A DNA stretch of 64,000 bases from Desmodus rotundus (Eukaryota > Chordata > Mammalia > Chiroptera > Phyllostomidae). Position 1 is the stretch's first letter; each line of letters opens with the position of its first letter. Location: NCBI RefSeq assembly GCF_022682495.2, contig NC_071399.1, positions 51,638,873 through 51,702,872 of the forward strand, in the 5' to 3' direction. The translations under genes and the position numbers were made by a program. The notes beneath the pieces were generated by a model. The model did not search any database. It was given only the letters and a program-made list of their open reading frames with translations, and was not told where the DNA came from. Shown here one piece after another: positions 36,937 to 46,894 of this stretch.

Positions 36937-37052
36937 AACTCATGGACACAGACAATAATGTAGTGATTGCAGCGGAGAGGTTGAGGTGGGTGGAGGTAGA
37001 AGAGGGTATGGGGGATAAATCATAACGGAAAAAATACAATAGTCACTTTCCT
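36937..37052 (+). repeat. L1 3'UTR-like fragment
   Basis: AACTCATGGACACAGACAAT, followed by a GGTGGGTGGAGGTAGAAGAG block, repeats the 3'UTR text found at 10750-10860 and 15330-15400. It lies inside the insertion at 35600-37677. Confidence 0.65.
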
Positions 37053-37399
37053 GCCAAAAAAAATCCAGCTACTTTAACTTACAACATGAAGAAATTTCTA
37101 ATAGCTCCTTGAAATAAAGAATTGAGCTACAGATCTAAAATGTAGGTGAAAAGCAGTTTGGGGCTTTTTTCCTTAGTGTGGAGTGACAAGCAAGAAGGCT
37201 TTGGGGTAGCTTTCTGCAGTAAGCAAAGCTATTCAAAGTTCAGACCTCTCCAAAAGTGTAGGCGCCTGCATTGAACTGTGAAGTGTGGGGGGTGGTGCCT
37301 GGGGAGAGGGGTTGGCTCTGCATTATGGACTTGGCTGGGAAATAATAACACATTGAGTCCTGAGTCAGCATTATTTCACTGAAGCTTGGGTGCCACCTG

Positions 37400-37600
37400 T
37401 TTAGAAAGCCTTCCCTGATCATTCCCAAGGCCAGCTGGGATGACCACTGTCCATGACAGGCATTCACCACACTGTCACATAACTGTCTGTTAGTGCTTTG
37501 CCCCCAACTCCAGGCTGTGAACAACCTGGTGGCAGGGTCTGTGACTGAGTCATCTTTGTGTCTCTGCACCTGCAGTATGGTTCACTGAATGAATAACTAA
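37400..37600 (+). repeat. L2 3'-end-like fragment
   Basis: Contains AAGCCTTCCCTGATCATTCC, a CTCCAGGCTGTGAACAACCT segment and a GAATGAATAA end. This is the order of the mammalian L2 3' end, much diverged. Confidence 0.55.
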
Positions 37601-38448
37601 ATGCAGCCTAGAAAATTCAAATGCAAGTCACTAATGCACCTGCTAAGATGCTCAAGCAATCCTAAGGGGGAAAAAACATCAAAATTGGTGAGTTTTTGTG
37701 TAGCCATTTTAATATTGAAGATGGAAGAAAATATGTAACATTTTCGGCATACTATGCTTTATTATTTCAAGAAAGGTGAAAACGCAACTGAAACGCAAAA
37801 AGAGATGTGTACGGTGTGTGTATGGAAAAGGTACTGAGACTGATCGAACGTGTCAAAAGTGGTTTGCAAACTGGAGATTTCTTATTGGATAATGCTCCAA
37901 GATTGGGGAAGACCAGCTGAAGTTGATAATGATTAAATCCAGACATTAACTGAGAACACTACATTCCCACGTGGGAGATAGCCAACACACTCAAAATGTC
38001 CACATCAATTAAGTTATTGGTAAAAATGTGAAATGCCTGATTGTTCTCAATTAATGGTCTTGATTTAATCATTATCAACTTCAGCTGGTCTACCCCAACT
38101 GTGGAGCCTCTTCCAGTGAGAAATCTCCAGCATGAATCTTTGCAATCCACTTTTGACACGTTCGATCAGTCTCAGTACCTTCTCCATATACTGCACGCAT
38201 CTCTTTTTGCTTTTCAGTTGCATTTTCACCTTTCTTGAAATAATAAAGCATAACATGCCGAAAATGTTACATATTTTCTTCCATCTTCATTATTAAAATG
38301 GCTACACAAAAATTCAATTTTAATTTTTAATGCATATTGATATGACAGCTGTCACAATACAATCTAACAAATTGTTTCGAATGAAGTTAAAAACAGCTAA
38401 GCACTACTAGAGCCATCTTACAGAAAAAAACAAACAAAAGTATGAATA

Positions 38449-38637
38449 CAGGTATACTTCATTTTATTGTGGTTCTCTTTATTGCACTTCACAGGTGTTG
38501 TTTTTTACAAATTGAAGGCAAGACCCCCACCAGCAAAAAGATTATGACTTGCTTTATTGTGATACTCACTTTATTACAGTGATCTGAATACCACTGTACA
38601 GTGGACCTGAACCCACAATATCTCTGAAGTATACCTC
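38449..38637. mobile_element. Tigger-type (pogo) miniature element
   Basis: Begins CAGGTATACTTCATTTTATT and ends with the inverse of that terminus (GAAGTATACCTC), flanked by TA at 38447-38448 and 38638-38639. The interior TTTTTTACAAATTGAAGG matches the text I recall from Tigger1. At 189 bp it has no transposase. Confidence 0.8.
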
Positions 38638-38639
38638 TA

Positions 38640-38960
38640 GAAGATTGATGAGTCTCTCCTTCCTTTCATATTCCCCTGGCATCTCCCATTAGCAGTCTCT
38701 AACACCAGATATTAAAAAACAAAAATAAAGACAAAACTAATCAACCAAAAGAGAGAGTTGCTGAAGCTGCAGGAGTAATTCCACTTTCCCTGGTGAACTG
38801 AAAGCCGAAATCACTGACTCCCAGACAAGGGAATCTTTTACTCTCATACCTCATTAGCTATACAGGGTGAAGAGCTGGGTAAGAAGATAAAAATGGGATT
38901 AGGATGCAGAGTTGTGACACAGAATGAACTTTCCCATAAGATAAGATATTATGCCCATAG
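38640..38960. other. Intron 1, nothing recognised
   Basis: 320 bp between the Tigger element and an L1 3' end, with no clear feature. Confidence 0.45.
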
Positions 38961-39850
38961 AATTAAAAAATGGTCAAAAGACCTAAACAGATGCTTCTCC
39001 AAGGAGGACATGCAGTGGGCCCAGAGACATATGAAAAGATGCTCAGCATCACTAGCAATCAGAGATGCAAATTAAAACCACAAAGAGATACCACTTCACA
39101 TCGGTGAGAATGGCCAGCATAAACATATCAACAGACAACAAGTGTTGGAGAGGATATGAACAAAAGGGAACCGTAGTGCACTGTTGGCGGGATTGCCGAC
39201 TGGTGCAGCCACTGTAGGAAACAGTATGGAATTTCCTCAGAAAACTAAAAATGGAACTGTCTTTTTGACCCGGCAATTCCATTGCTGGGATTATATCCTA
39301 AGAACCCTGAAACACTAATTCAAAAGAAACTATGCACCCCAATGTTCATAGCAGCACAATTTATAATAGCCAAGTGCTGGAAGCAACCTAAGTGCCCATC
39401 AGTAAATGAGTGGATCAAAAAACTAAGGTACATTTACACAGTGGACTACTACACAGCAGAAAGAAAGAAGGAGTGCCTACCCCTCGTGACAGAATGGATG
39501 GAACTGGAGAACATTATGCTAAATGAAATAAGCTAAGCGGTTAAAGACAAATACCATATGATCTCACCTTTAAGTGGATCCTAATCAATAAAACAAACAA
39601 ACAAGCAAGCAAAACAGAACCAGACACATTGAAATTAAGAACAATCTGACAGTAACCAGAGGGGAGGTGGTAGGGGGTAATGGGGGGAAAGGAGGGAAGG
39701 GTTTTCAGGAACTATAAAGGACACATGGACAACACAAAGGGCAGGGGTAGAATCAAGGGAGGGAGGTATGGATGGCAGGGGTGGGGGGAAAATGCAGGCA
39801 ACTGTACTTAACAACAACAAAAAATAGTAATAATAAAAAAAGAAAAGAAG
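38961..39850 (+). mobile_element. L1 3' end, 5'-truncated
   Basis: Starts at AATTAAAAAATGGTCAAAAG in the ORF2 C-terminal region and runs through [10 protein letters not shown] and SVNEWIKKLRYIYTVDYY to a G-rich 3'UTR and A-rich tail. The part from about 39200 is nearly identical to 45555-46165. No target duplication resolved. Confidence 0.85.
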
Positions 39851-39965
39851 TGAACCTAAAGGAGGCTTATTGATCTTCCATATCTGCCACAAAGTTCAAA
39901 GATGTCTTGAGTCACACACAACAAATAATTAAAAAGATTCAAAAATCAAGATATTATATACATGA

Positions 39966-40765
39966 TATATGCTTCCACTTATTTGTATCTTCTTTAATTT
40001 CTTTCTTCCGTGTCTTATCATTTTCTGAGTACAGGTCTAATACATTCTTGGTTAAATTTATTCCTAGGGACTGTATTTGTTTTGCAGCAATTGTGAATGG
40101 GACTGTTCGCTTAATTTCCCTTTCTGATGGTTCCTTCTTGGTGTATAAAAATGCAACTAATTTCTAGATATTAATTTTGTATCTTGCTACTTACTGAATT
40201 AATTTGTCAGTTCTAGTAATTTTTTGGTGGCATCTTTAGGGTTGTCTATATATATTAAGTATTATATCATCTACAAATATGACAGTTTTACTTCTTCCTT
40301 TCCTATTTGGATACCTTTTATTTTTTGTCTGGTTGCTGTGGCTAGGCCTTCCAGTACTATGTTGAATAAGAGTGGTGAAAGCAGACATCCCTGCCTTGTT
40401 CCCCTCTTAAGGGAAATGCTTGTAGTTTTTGCCCATTGAGTATGATGTCGCCTGTGGGTTTGTCATGTGTGGCCTTTATTACATTGAGGTATGCTCCCTG
40501 TATTCCCACTTTGCTCAGAGTTTTATCCTAAATGGATGTTAAAGTTTATCAAATGCTTTTTCTGAATCTATTGATATGATCATGTAGTTTTCATTTTTCA
40601 TTTTGTTTCTGTGGTGTATAACATTTATTAATTTGTGGATATTGTACCAATCTTGTATCAAAATGGATTAAAGACAAATGTTAGACTCAAAATCAAAAAA
40701 ATACCCTGGAAGAAAACATTGGTATAGGGGGGAGATCAGTGGTAATGGAAAAAATACAATAAAAA
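39966..40765 (+). mobile_element. L1 with 5' inversion (twin priming)
   Basis: 39966-40657 is L1 reverse-transcriptase sequence on the minus strand: ATTGTGAATGGGACTGTTCG, the AATAAGAGTGGTGAAAGCAG of the RQGCP region, and TCTATTGATATGATCATG. At 40658 it switches to plus-strand L1 from further downstream in ORF2 (GGATTAAAGACAAATG, GAAGAAAACATTGG). This is followed by a short 3'UTR and AATAAAAAATATT tail. The composite is bracketed by one target duplication, ATATTATATACATGA (39951-39965) and ATATTATACTCATGA (40766-40780), 13 of 15. It is therefore one insertion, not two. Confidence 0.82.
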
Positions 40766-40794
40766 ATATTATACTCATGAGGCTTCTTAGAGAA

Positions 40795-41770
40795 ATGACT
40801 AATTCTAGAACTCAGGGCAAGAAATATACAAAATGAGCTATAGCGCCTTGTAAGTGCTGAAAGTAAGGAAGTACTAAAAAAGTTCACAATAATAGTGGTA
40901 TATCAAGGGTACACAGAAGCCAACTAAAAGAGATCCCAATGGCCAAAGCTGGAACAATATGAGCAACAAAATAGTAGTATGGGATTATAACCCAAAGTAT
41001 AAAGTAAATATCATGAATCTAGACTGATATAAATAGGTAGATGAAGCTGAAGAGACCATGTCCTGTGCAGAAGAATTCCAACCAACTATATAGACCACTG
41101 CACGCTCAAGAAGCAGGAGCATAACTCCCACTCCTTAAATGTGGACCACACATTCAGACTTCTTTTCAGAAATAACAATAGGGAAAGGGGAGAGAAAGAA
41201 CACTCTAACAGTGGAGAAACCTGACAAACACAATAAATACTTCATCAGATTAGATCAAGGGCGACATAAATAGTGATAAGTCATGTTGATAATATGTACT
41301 CTACACAGGATGGGATGAAAATGGCACTTTACTCTCTGGTCTTCTTCCCAAAAACCCACAACCCAAGTAACTGTGAGAAAAACAGATGACAGATTTCAAT
41401 AGAGGAGCATCGCCCACCTCAGTAGAATTCTGATACTCCTCAAATCTGTCAAATTCATCCAAAACAAGGCAAGTCTGAGAAACTGTCACAGCCAAGAGGT
41501 GCCAAAAGAAACATGAAAAGTAAATAGAATGTGGTATCTTGGATGGGATCCTGGAACAGTAAAAGGACATTAGGTAAAAACTAAGAATCTGAATAAAGTA
41601 TGGCCTTTGGTTAACAGCAATGCACAAATATTGGTTCATTAACTATAACACGTGTACCTTTCTAACACAAGATGTTAATAGGGGAAACTGAGTGTAGAGT
41701 ACATGAGGATTCTGCATTACCCCACTTTTTATGTAAATCTAAAACTGCTGTAAAAAAAATACAAAGTCTT
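40795..41770 (+). repeat. Old L1 3'UTR (L1M type)
   Basis: ATCTTGGATGGGATCCTGGA, CTGAATAAAGTATGG, AATATTGGTTCATTAA and AATCTAAAACTGCTGTAAAA occur in the order of the long 3'UTR of older mammalian L1. The twin-primed L1 inserted at its left side. Confidence 0.78.
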
Positions 41771-42579
41771 TTCAAAAGGAAAAAATGTTACATATGGTGA
41801 TTGATCAGATTTTTATGAGCTAACATTGCTTATTTAACTCCCTAATGGCATTGAAATAATATTCAAAGAACATTATAAAACAGTGAAAATGGAGTTCCAT
41901 GAAATAATACTCTCTTACTCTTACCCTGAGGGCTAAATAAACTTCTGTGGGCTGGGAATACCCAACATTTCTAATAGTGTTTTGTAACACCGCTTTTAGG
42001 AGCCTCTCCTTTTAATTTTTTCAACATCTGTGGAATTCACATCACCTTACAACTGAAAATAAAGTGAGTTGAGTGTGTTGGTTGAGACCTGCCTGAACTC
42101 AGTGATACATTCTCTGGCTTTTCCCTACTCTGCTCTGCTGGAAGGAGACCTGAGTCCTGCAGGCTCCTGTGCCAGCTGGCCCCAATTGAGTCTGACCAAT
42201 GAGATGCAATGGTGAGAGATATGAGGGCAGAAAAAGGGAGAGCAGGTTGCTTCTCCCTTTTCCTGTGTCTTGAGCAGCAGCTCTAGAAGCAACAGTGTCT
42301 CTATGGCTCCAGCTCTCTCTGGACACAACCAGGTTAACTAGAAGTGGTTTTGAAAACATGAATTCTTCCCTTTAGCCTTCTAGCCCCAGGAATGCTAGTG
42401 GTTTCTTACTGTTCTCAACCCACAGTCTGCCTAACAATCCTGTCTGGCTTCTCAACAACTCCATTACCTATAAAGCCATTCTCTGCATACATTATTATTA
42501 TATAACTTATGTCTGTTTTCCTGATTAGACTTTGACACTCAGAAAAATTGAAGGAGAGAGAGAAATGAGAGTATATATT
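41771..42579. other. Intron 1, GC-richer unnamed repeat
   Basis: 42060-42500 (GACCAATGAGATGCAATGG, TCTATGGCTCCAGCTCTCTC, ACTCCATTACCTATAAAG) resembles the unnamed repeat at 25570-26470. No gene. Confidence 0.4.
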
Positions 42580-42820
42580 CTGACTAAGAACACAGATGCA
42601 GGAAAGCAGAGTACTTTACAGTTCATCCATGTAACAACTGTGTGAATTTGGGCAAATTATTTCATTGCCTTAATCCTCAATTTATTCATTCATAAGTGGA
42701 GGATTATAGTAGCACCTATACCTCACAGGGTTATTACAGACTAAATGAGTTCATGCATTTAAAGCATTAGCTTAATACCTGGCACAAAACAACTTACGGT
42801 AACTACCATCACAGTTACTG
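42580..42820 (+). repeat. MIR SINE
   Basis: AACTGTGTGAATTTGGGCAA, TACCTCACAGGGTTATTACA and GCTTAATACCTGGCACA follow MIR in order. Confidence 0.87.
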
Positions 42821-42869
42821 CTGCTATCATCTCATTCTCTGAACAATACCCCCAGAGTACTGCCCACAT

Positions 42870-43455
42870 TCTTAACTGGTGCCTGCTTTGGCTTCTCTAT
42901 CCTTTACCCTTCTTAAATACTGCTCTATTTTTATTTTTAAATTTATTGATTTTTTTTTTTTTAGAGAGAGCAAGAAAGGAAAGGAGAGAGAAATATCGGT
43001 TTGTTCATCCACTCATTTATTCATTCATTGGTTGATTCTTGTATATGTCCTGACAAGGGACTGAACCCATAACCCTGGCATATCGGGACAATGCTCTAAC
43101 TAAATGAGCTACCCAGCCAAAACCTTAAATATTGCTCTAGGCTTAATCTTCCTGAAGCCCTCCACTCCTACAAAACTTCAGCTGCCTATAGATATCCATA
43201 CTCCTTAACCTGTCATTCAGGGTTATCCACAGTCTTATTCTAACTTATTTTTCCTTTTTTAATTTTTAATATAATCTACATTTTAGAAAAACCTGTTTTT
43301 CTCTTTTACGGGCTTCTCTTATTTTTCAAGTCCCTTGAGGACAACTGCCATGTCTGATTCATCTTTGTGTTCACTACAGCACTTAGCCTCAGAGCCTGGC
43401 CTAACAAAGTGAGACACCATAAACATGTGTTGAATGAATGAACAAATAAATGACA
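42870..43455 (+). repeat. L2 3' end, interrupted by a VES SINE
   Basis: The sequence resumes after the SINE with CTTCCTGAAGCCCTCCACTC, then CCTTGAGGACAACTGCCATG, AGAGCCTGGCCTAACAAAG and TGTGTTGAATGAATGAAC. Confidence 0.75.
42928..43123 (-). mobile_element. VES SINE, antisense
   Basis: A minus-strand copy (CCTGACAAGGGACTGAACCC, GAGCTACCCAGCC) whose T-rich tail complement is at 42928-42962. CTTAAATACTGCTCTA (42912-42927) and CTTAAATATTGCTCTA (43124-43139) agree at 15 of 16. It interrupts an L2 copy. Confidence 0.95.
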
Positions 43456-43516
43456 GCACTTAATGAACTTGGTCTTGAATTGGCTGTTTCAATTTAATCC
43501 AATTTACCTTCTAGAG

Positions 43517-43732
43517 CAGGGGTTGACAAACTTATGACCCAAAAGTCAAATATGGTCCTCCAACTATTTTTGTAAATAAAGTTTTATAGGAACACAGTCA
43601 TAGTTTTGTACTGTCTGTAGCTGCCTTCACTCTACACTGGAAGAGTTCAGTAGTGTGACAGAGGCCTTTTGGCTTGCAAAGCCTAAAATACTTACTTCAT
43701 TAGCCCTTTAAAAATAAGTTTGCTGACCCCTG
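43517..43732. mobile_element. MER5A-type hAT element
   Basis: CAGGGGTTGACAAACTTATG at one end and its inverse, GTTTGCTGACCCCTG, at the other. The interior TTTTTGTAAATAAAGTTTTA matches MER5A, the common old Charlie-derived element of mammals. The length is close to full. The 8-bp flanks agree at 5 of 8 positions, as expected for an old insertion. Confidence 0.88.
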
Positions 43733-43805
43733 TCCATGAGGGTGGCAATCCAGGTTTATTCTTATCCTCCCCCCACACACCTAGTAAATGTCTTCCATGT
43801 ATTTA

Positions 43806-44269
43806 TTTATTTTTTTAAATTTATTTATTTATTTTTATTCAGTTATAATTGTCTGCATTTTCTCCCCATCCCTCCACCCCACCCCAGCCAGTCCCACCTC
43901 CCTCCCCCACCTCTACCCTCCCCCTTGATTTTGTCCTTGTGTCCTTTATAGTAGCTCCTGTAATCCCCTCTCCTCACTGTCCCCTCCCCACTCCCCTCTG
44001 GCTATTGTTACAATGTTCTTAATTTCAACATCTCTGGTTATATTTTGTTTGCTTTTTTCTTTTGTTGATAATGTTCCAGTTAAAGGTGAGATCATATGGT
44101 ATTTGTCCCTCACCGCCTGGCTTATTTCACTTAGCATAATGTTCTCCAGTTCCATCCATGCTGTTGCAAAGGGTATAAGCTCCTTCTTTCTCTCTGCTGC
44201 ATAGAATTCCATTGTGTAAATGTACCATAATTTTTTGATCCACTCATTTGCTGATGGGCACTTAGGTTA
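43806..44269 (-). mobile_element. Short antisense L1 3' end with exact TSD
   Basis: 464 bp of L1 3' end on the minus strand: ORF2 tail (ERKKELIPFATAWMELENIM), then 3'UTR and poly(A), seen as T-rich sequence at 43806-43840. TCTTCCATGTATTTA is repeated exactly at 43791-43805 and 44270-44284. Confidence 0.92.
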
Positions 44270-44284
44270 TCTTCCATGTATTTA

Positions 44285-44732
44285 GTGTTCCAAAAAGTAT
44301 TGAATCAGTAAATTAAAATTGAAATGACAAAATGTAAAGAGTGGACAATGCCACTCTTTGGTGTTAGTGGAAGTATAAGCAATAAAATAACCAAAACTGG
44401 AAAATGCACATCAAAAGTCAGTGTATTATGTGTACTCTGACTTCACACACTAGACACTTATATTTTAAGCCTCTCTTTACCATGAAAAAAGTCAAAGAAG
44501 AAAGAGTCCCATTTATCTTACTCCTCTTTATTCCCTAAGACCATTAGTTCTTCATTCTAGAAAACACTTCTCTAATCTTTGGAGAAACACTCCTCTACTT
44601 TTCTCCCATTCGGCTATTTGATTCATTGGTTAATTTCATCATTCAACAAAAATTTATAGGGTGACAACCATGGGCCTGGTTTTATGTTGGGAGCTGAGAA
44701 TAAGGATCCTTAAAACTTGGTCCCTGCCTATT
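44285..44732. other. Intron 1, nothing recognised
   Basis: Sits between two L1 ends. AACAAAAATTTATAGGGTGA at 44646 may be part of a faint L2. Confidence 0.4.
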
Positions 44733-46203
44733 AATCAAAACAGCCTGGTAGCGGCACAAGAACAGATACATAGACCAATGGAAAAGAACAGAGAACCCAG
44801 AAATAAACCCAAGTCTCTACAGTCAATTAATATTTGACAAAGGAGGCAGCAGCATAAAATGCAGTAAAAATAGCCTCTTCAACAAATGGTGTTGGGAGAT
44901 CTGAACAGCTACATGCCAAAAAATGAAACTTGACCACCAACTTATACCATACACAAAAATTAACTCAAGATGGATAAAAGACTTAAATATAAGTCATGAC
45001 ACCATAAAGTCCTAGAGGAGAGCATAGGCAGGAAAATCTCAAATATTCCACGCAGCAATATTTTCACAGACATGTCCCCTAGAGCAGGGGACATAAAGGA
45101 AAGAATAAACAAATGGGACCTCATCAAATTAAAAAGCTCCTGCACAACTAAGGAAAACAGCATTAAAATGAAGAGAGAACCAACCGTATGGGAAAACATA
45201 TTTGCCAATGACACCTCAGACAAGGGCCTGATCTCCAAAATATATAAAGAACTCACACAACTCCACTCCAGGAAGACAAACAACCCAATTTAAAAATGGG
45301 CAAAGGACCTGAACAGATGCTTCTCCAAGAAGGACATACAGAGGGTCCTGAGACATATGAAAAGATGCTCAGCATCACTAGCCATGAGAGAGATGCAAAT
45401 TAAACCACAACGAAATGCCACTTTACACCGATCAGAATAGCCATCACAAACAAATCAAGAAACAAGCATTGGAAAGGTTGTGGATAAAAGGGAATCCTAG
45501 TGTACTGTTGGTGGGAGTGCACACCAGAATATCCTCCCCCAACTCGTTCATGTGGCAGACTGGTGCAACCACTGTGGAAAACAGTATGGAATTTCCTCAG
45601 AAAACTAAAAATGGAACTGTCTTTTGACCTGGCAATTCCATTGCTGGGATTATATCCTAAGAACCCTGAAACACTAATTCAAAAGAACCTATGCACCCCA
45701 ATGTTCATAGCAGCACAATTTATAATAGCCAAGTGCTGGAAGCAACCTAAGTGCCCATCAGTAAATGAGTGGATCAAAAAACTAAGGTACATTTACACAG
45801 TGGACTACTACACAGCAGAAAGAAAGAAGGAGTGCCTACCCCTTGTGACAGAATGGATGGAACTGGAGAACATTATGCTAAATGAAATAAGCTAAGCGGT
45901 TAAAGACAAATACCGTATGATCTCACCTTTAAGTGGATCCTAATCAATAAAACAAACAAACAAGCAAGCAAAACAGAACCAGACACATTGAAATTAAGAA
46001 CAATCTGACAGTAACCAGAGGGGAGGTGGTAGGGGGTAATGGGGGGAAAGGAGGGAAAGGTTTTCAGGAACTATAAAGGACACATGGACAAAACTAAGAG
46101 GGGGCAGAATCAGGGGAGGGAGGTGTGGATGGCTGGGATGGGGGGAAAATGCAGGCAACTGTATTTAACAACAATAAAAAATAATAATAATAATAATAAA
46201 AGA
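44733..46203 (+). mobile_element. L1 3' end, 5'-truncated, 1.47 kb
   Basis: Starts TAATCAAAACAGCCTGG within ORF2 and continues through KERINKWDLIKLKSSC and NDTSDKGLISKIYKELTQLH to the 3'UTR and an (AAT)n-rich tail. The reading frame is broken. A 36-bp segment at 45521-45556 is absent from the three related copies. A VES SINE sits a few bases after the tail. Confidence 0.87.
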
Positions 46204-46217
46204 ATATTTAGTAATTT

Positions 46218-46380
46218 GCCCTGGCTGGGTAGCTCAGTTGGTTAGAGTGTCATCCCAATACACCAAGGTTCCAGGTTCAACCCCCAGTCAGAGCTCACAC
46301 AAGAATCAACCAATGAATGCATATATAAGTAGAACAACACATCGATGTTCTCTCTCTCTCTAAAAATCAGTAAATTAAAA
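46218..46380 (+). mobile_element. VES SINE
   Basis: GCCCTGGCTGGGTAGCTCAG, GGTTCAACCCCCAGTCAGAG, ATATAAGTAGAACAAC, a short CT run and an A-rich tail. It follows the tail of the L1 at 44733-46203. The target duplication is unclear. Confidence 0.9.
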
Positions 46381-46894
46381 AAAACTCTTTTTAATTAAAA
46401 ATACATAATTCAAACAGGAAAATAAGCACTATTTAAATAATGCCAGCATATCAACAAGTGGGCCAAGTCAGGTATCTGTTAACTGCCCCCTAGTTTCAAA
46501 TATCCTGGAAAAAATAAACGGAAAAATTACAGTAAATGTTCCACTACCATGAATCAAAGAATTTCTGAAAACTGGTATAATAGTCTACTCCATCAAAGCT
46601 GCTACTGCTGAGAGGGGAAAAAAAAGGCATCAAAATTGTTTATAAATTCCCTAAGGCATTTTATTCTTCCAAAACAGCATAAGCAGTAAATAACTTTCTA
46701 GATAAATATAAATTGCCTCAAAGTGTTATGAAATGCTAAAACTTCTATCTTGAGACTGAAACGCATAAGTTCAAGATAGACAACAGTTATACCAGAGGGA
46801 AATTAACAAGGAAAAGAATTATTCCTCTGCCTCAAAAAGCTAAGTGGTGATTGTGATGGAGAGGAAAGATGGAGACTATTCTCTCACTCAACAA
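46381..46894. other. Intron 1, nothing recognised
   Basis: A/T-rich sequence without a named feature. Confidence 0.45.

Larger units (their letters stand above)
35600..37677 (+). other. Retroposed block inside the mariner, source gene unknown
   Basis: A 2,078-bp insertion that splits the mariner. The interrupted mariner sequence is duplicated on both sides: ATCAAAATTGG at 35589-35599 and 37678-37688, or 17 of 18 bases if the preceding A-rich stretch is included. The first 1.3 kb looks like an mRNA copy. One frame from 35599 reads PTTLNLTADTELTIDVYLDN to a stop at about 35755. A downstream frame carries a hydrophobic LLAVIFIVLTTTS end. Long GC-richer UTR-like sequence follows, ending in an A-rich run at about 36912-36936. 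Then come an L1 3'UTR-like piece (36937-37052) and an L2-like piece (about 37400-37600). I do not recognise the parent gene. Confidence 0.6.
35421..38448. mobile_element. Fold-back mariner, split by a 2.08-kb insertion
   Basis: Starts after TA (35419-35420) with TTGGGTTGGCCAAAAAGTTC, the terminus of a mammalian mariner family. The left part is 35421-35599 and resumes at 37689, carrying transposase N-terminal relics (GTGTCAAAAGTGGTTTGCAA near 37851). From about 38041 the same 5' half returns as its reverse complement, running back to the terminus near 38432-38448. Examples are GTTGATAATGATTAAATC at 37921 against GATTTAATCATTATCAAC at 38063, and GACAGCTGTCATATCAA at 35552 against TTGATATGACAGCTGTC at 38337. 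The arms are about 400 bp, with an 83-nt loop at 37958-38040. The right terminus is eroded and a Tigger element follows directly. Confidence 0.88.

Noticed and set aside
39966..40765. Two independent L1 fragments in opposite orientation
   Set aside because: One shared target duplication brackets both, so a single twin-primed insertion is simpler.
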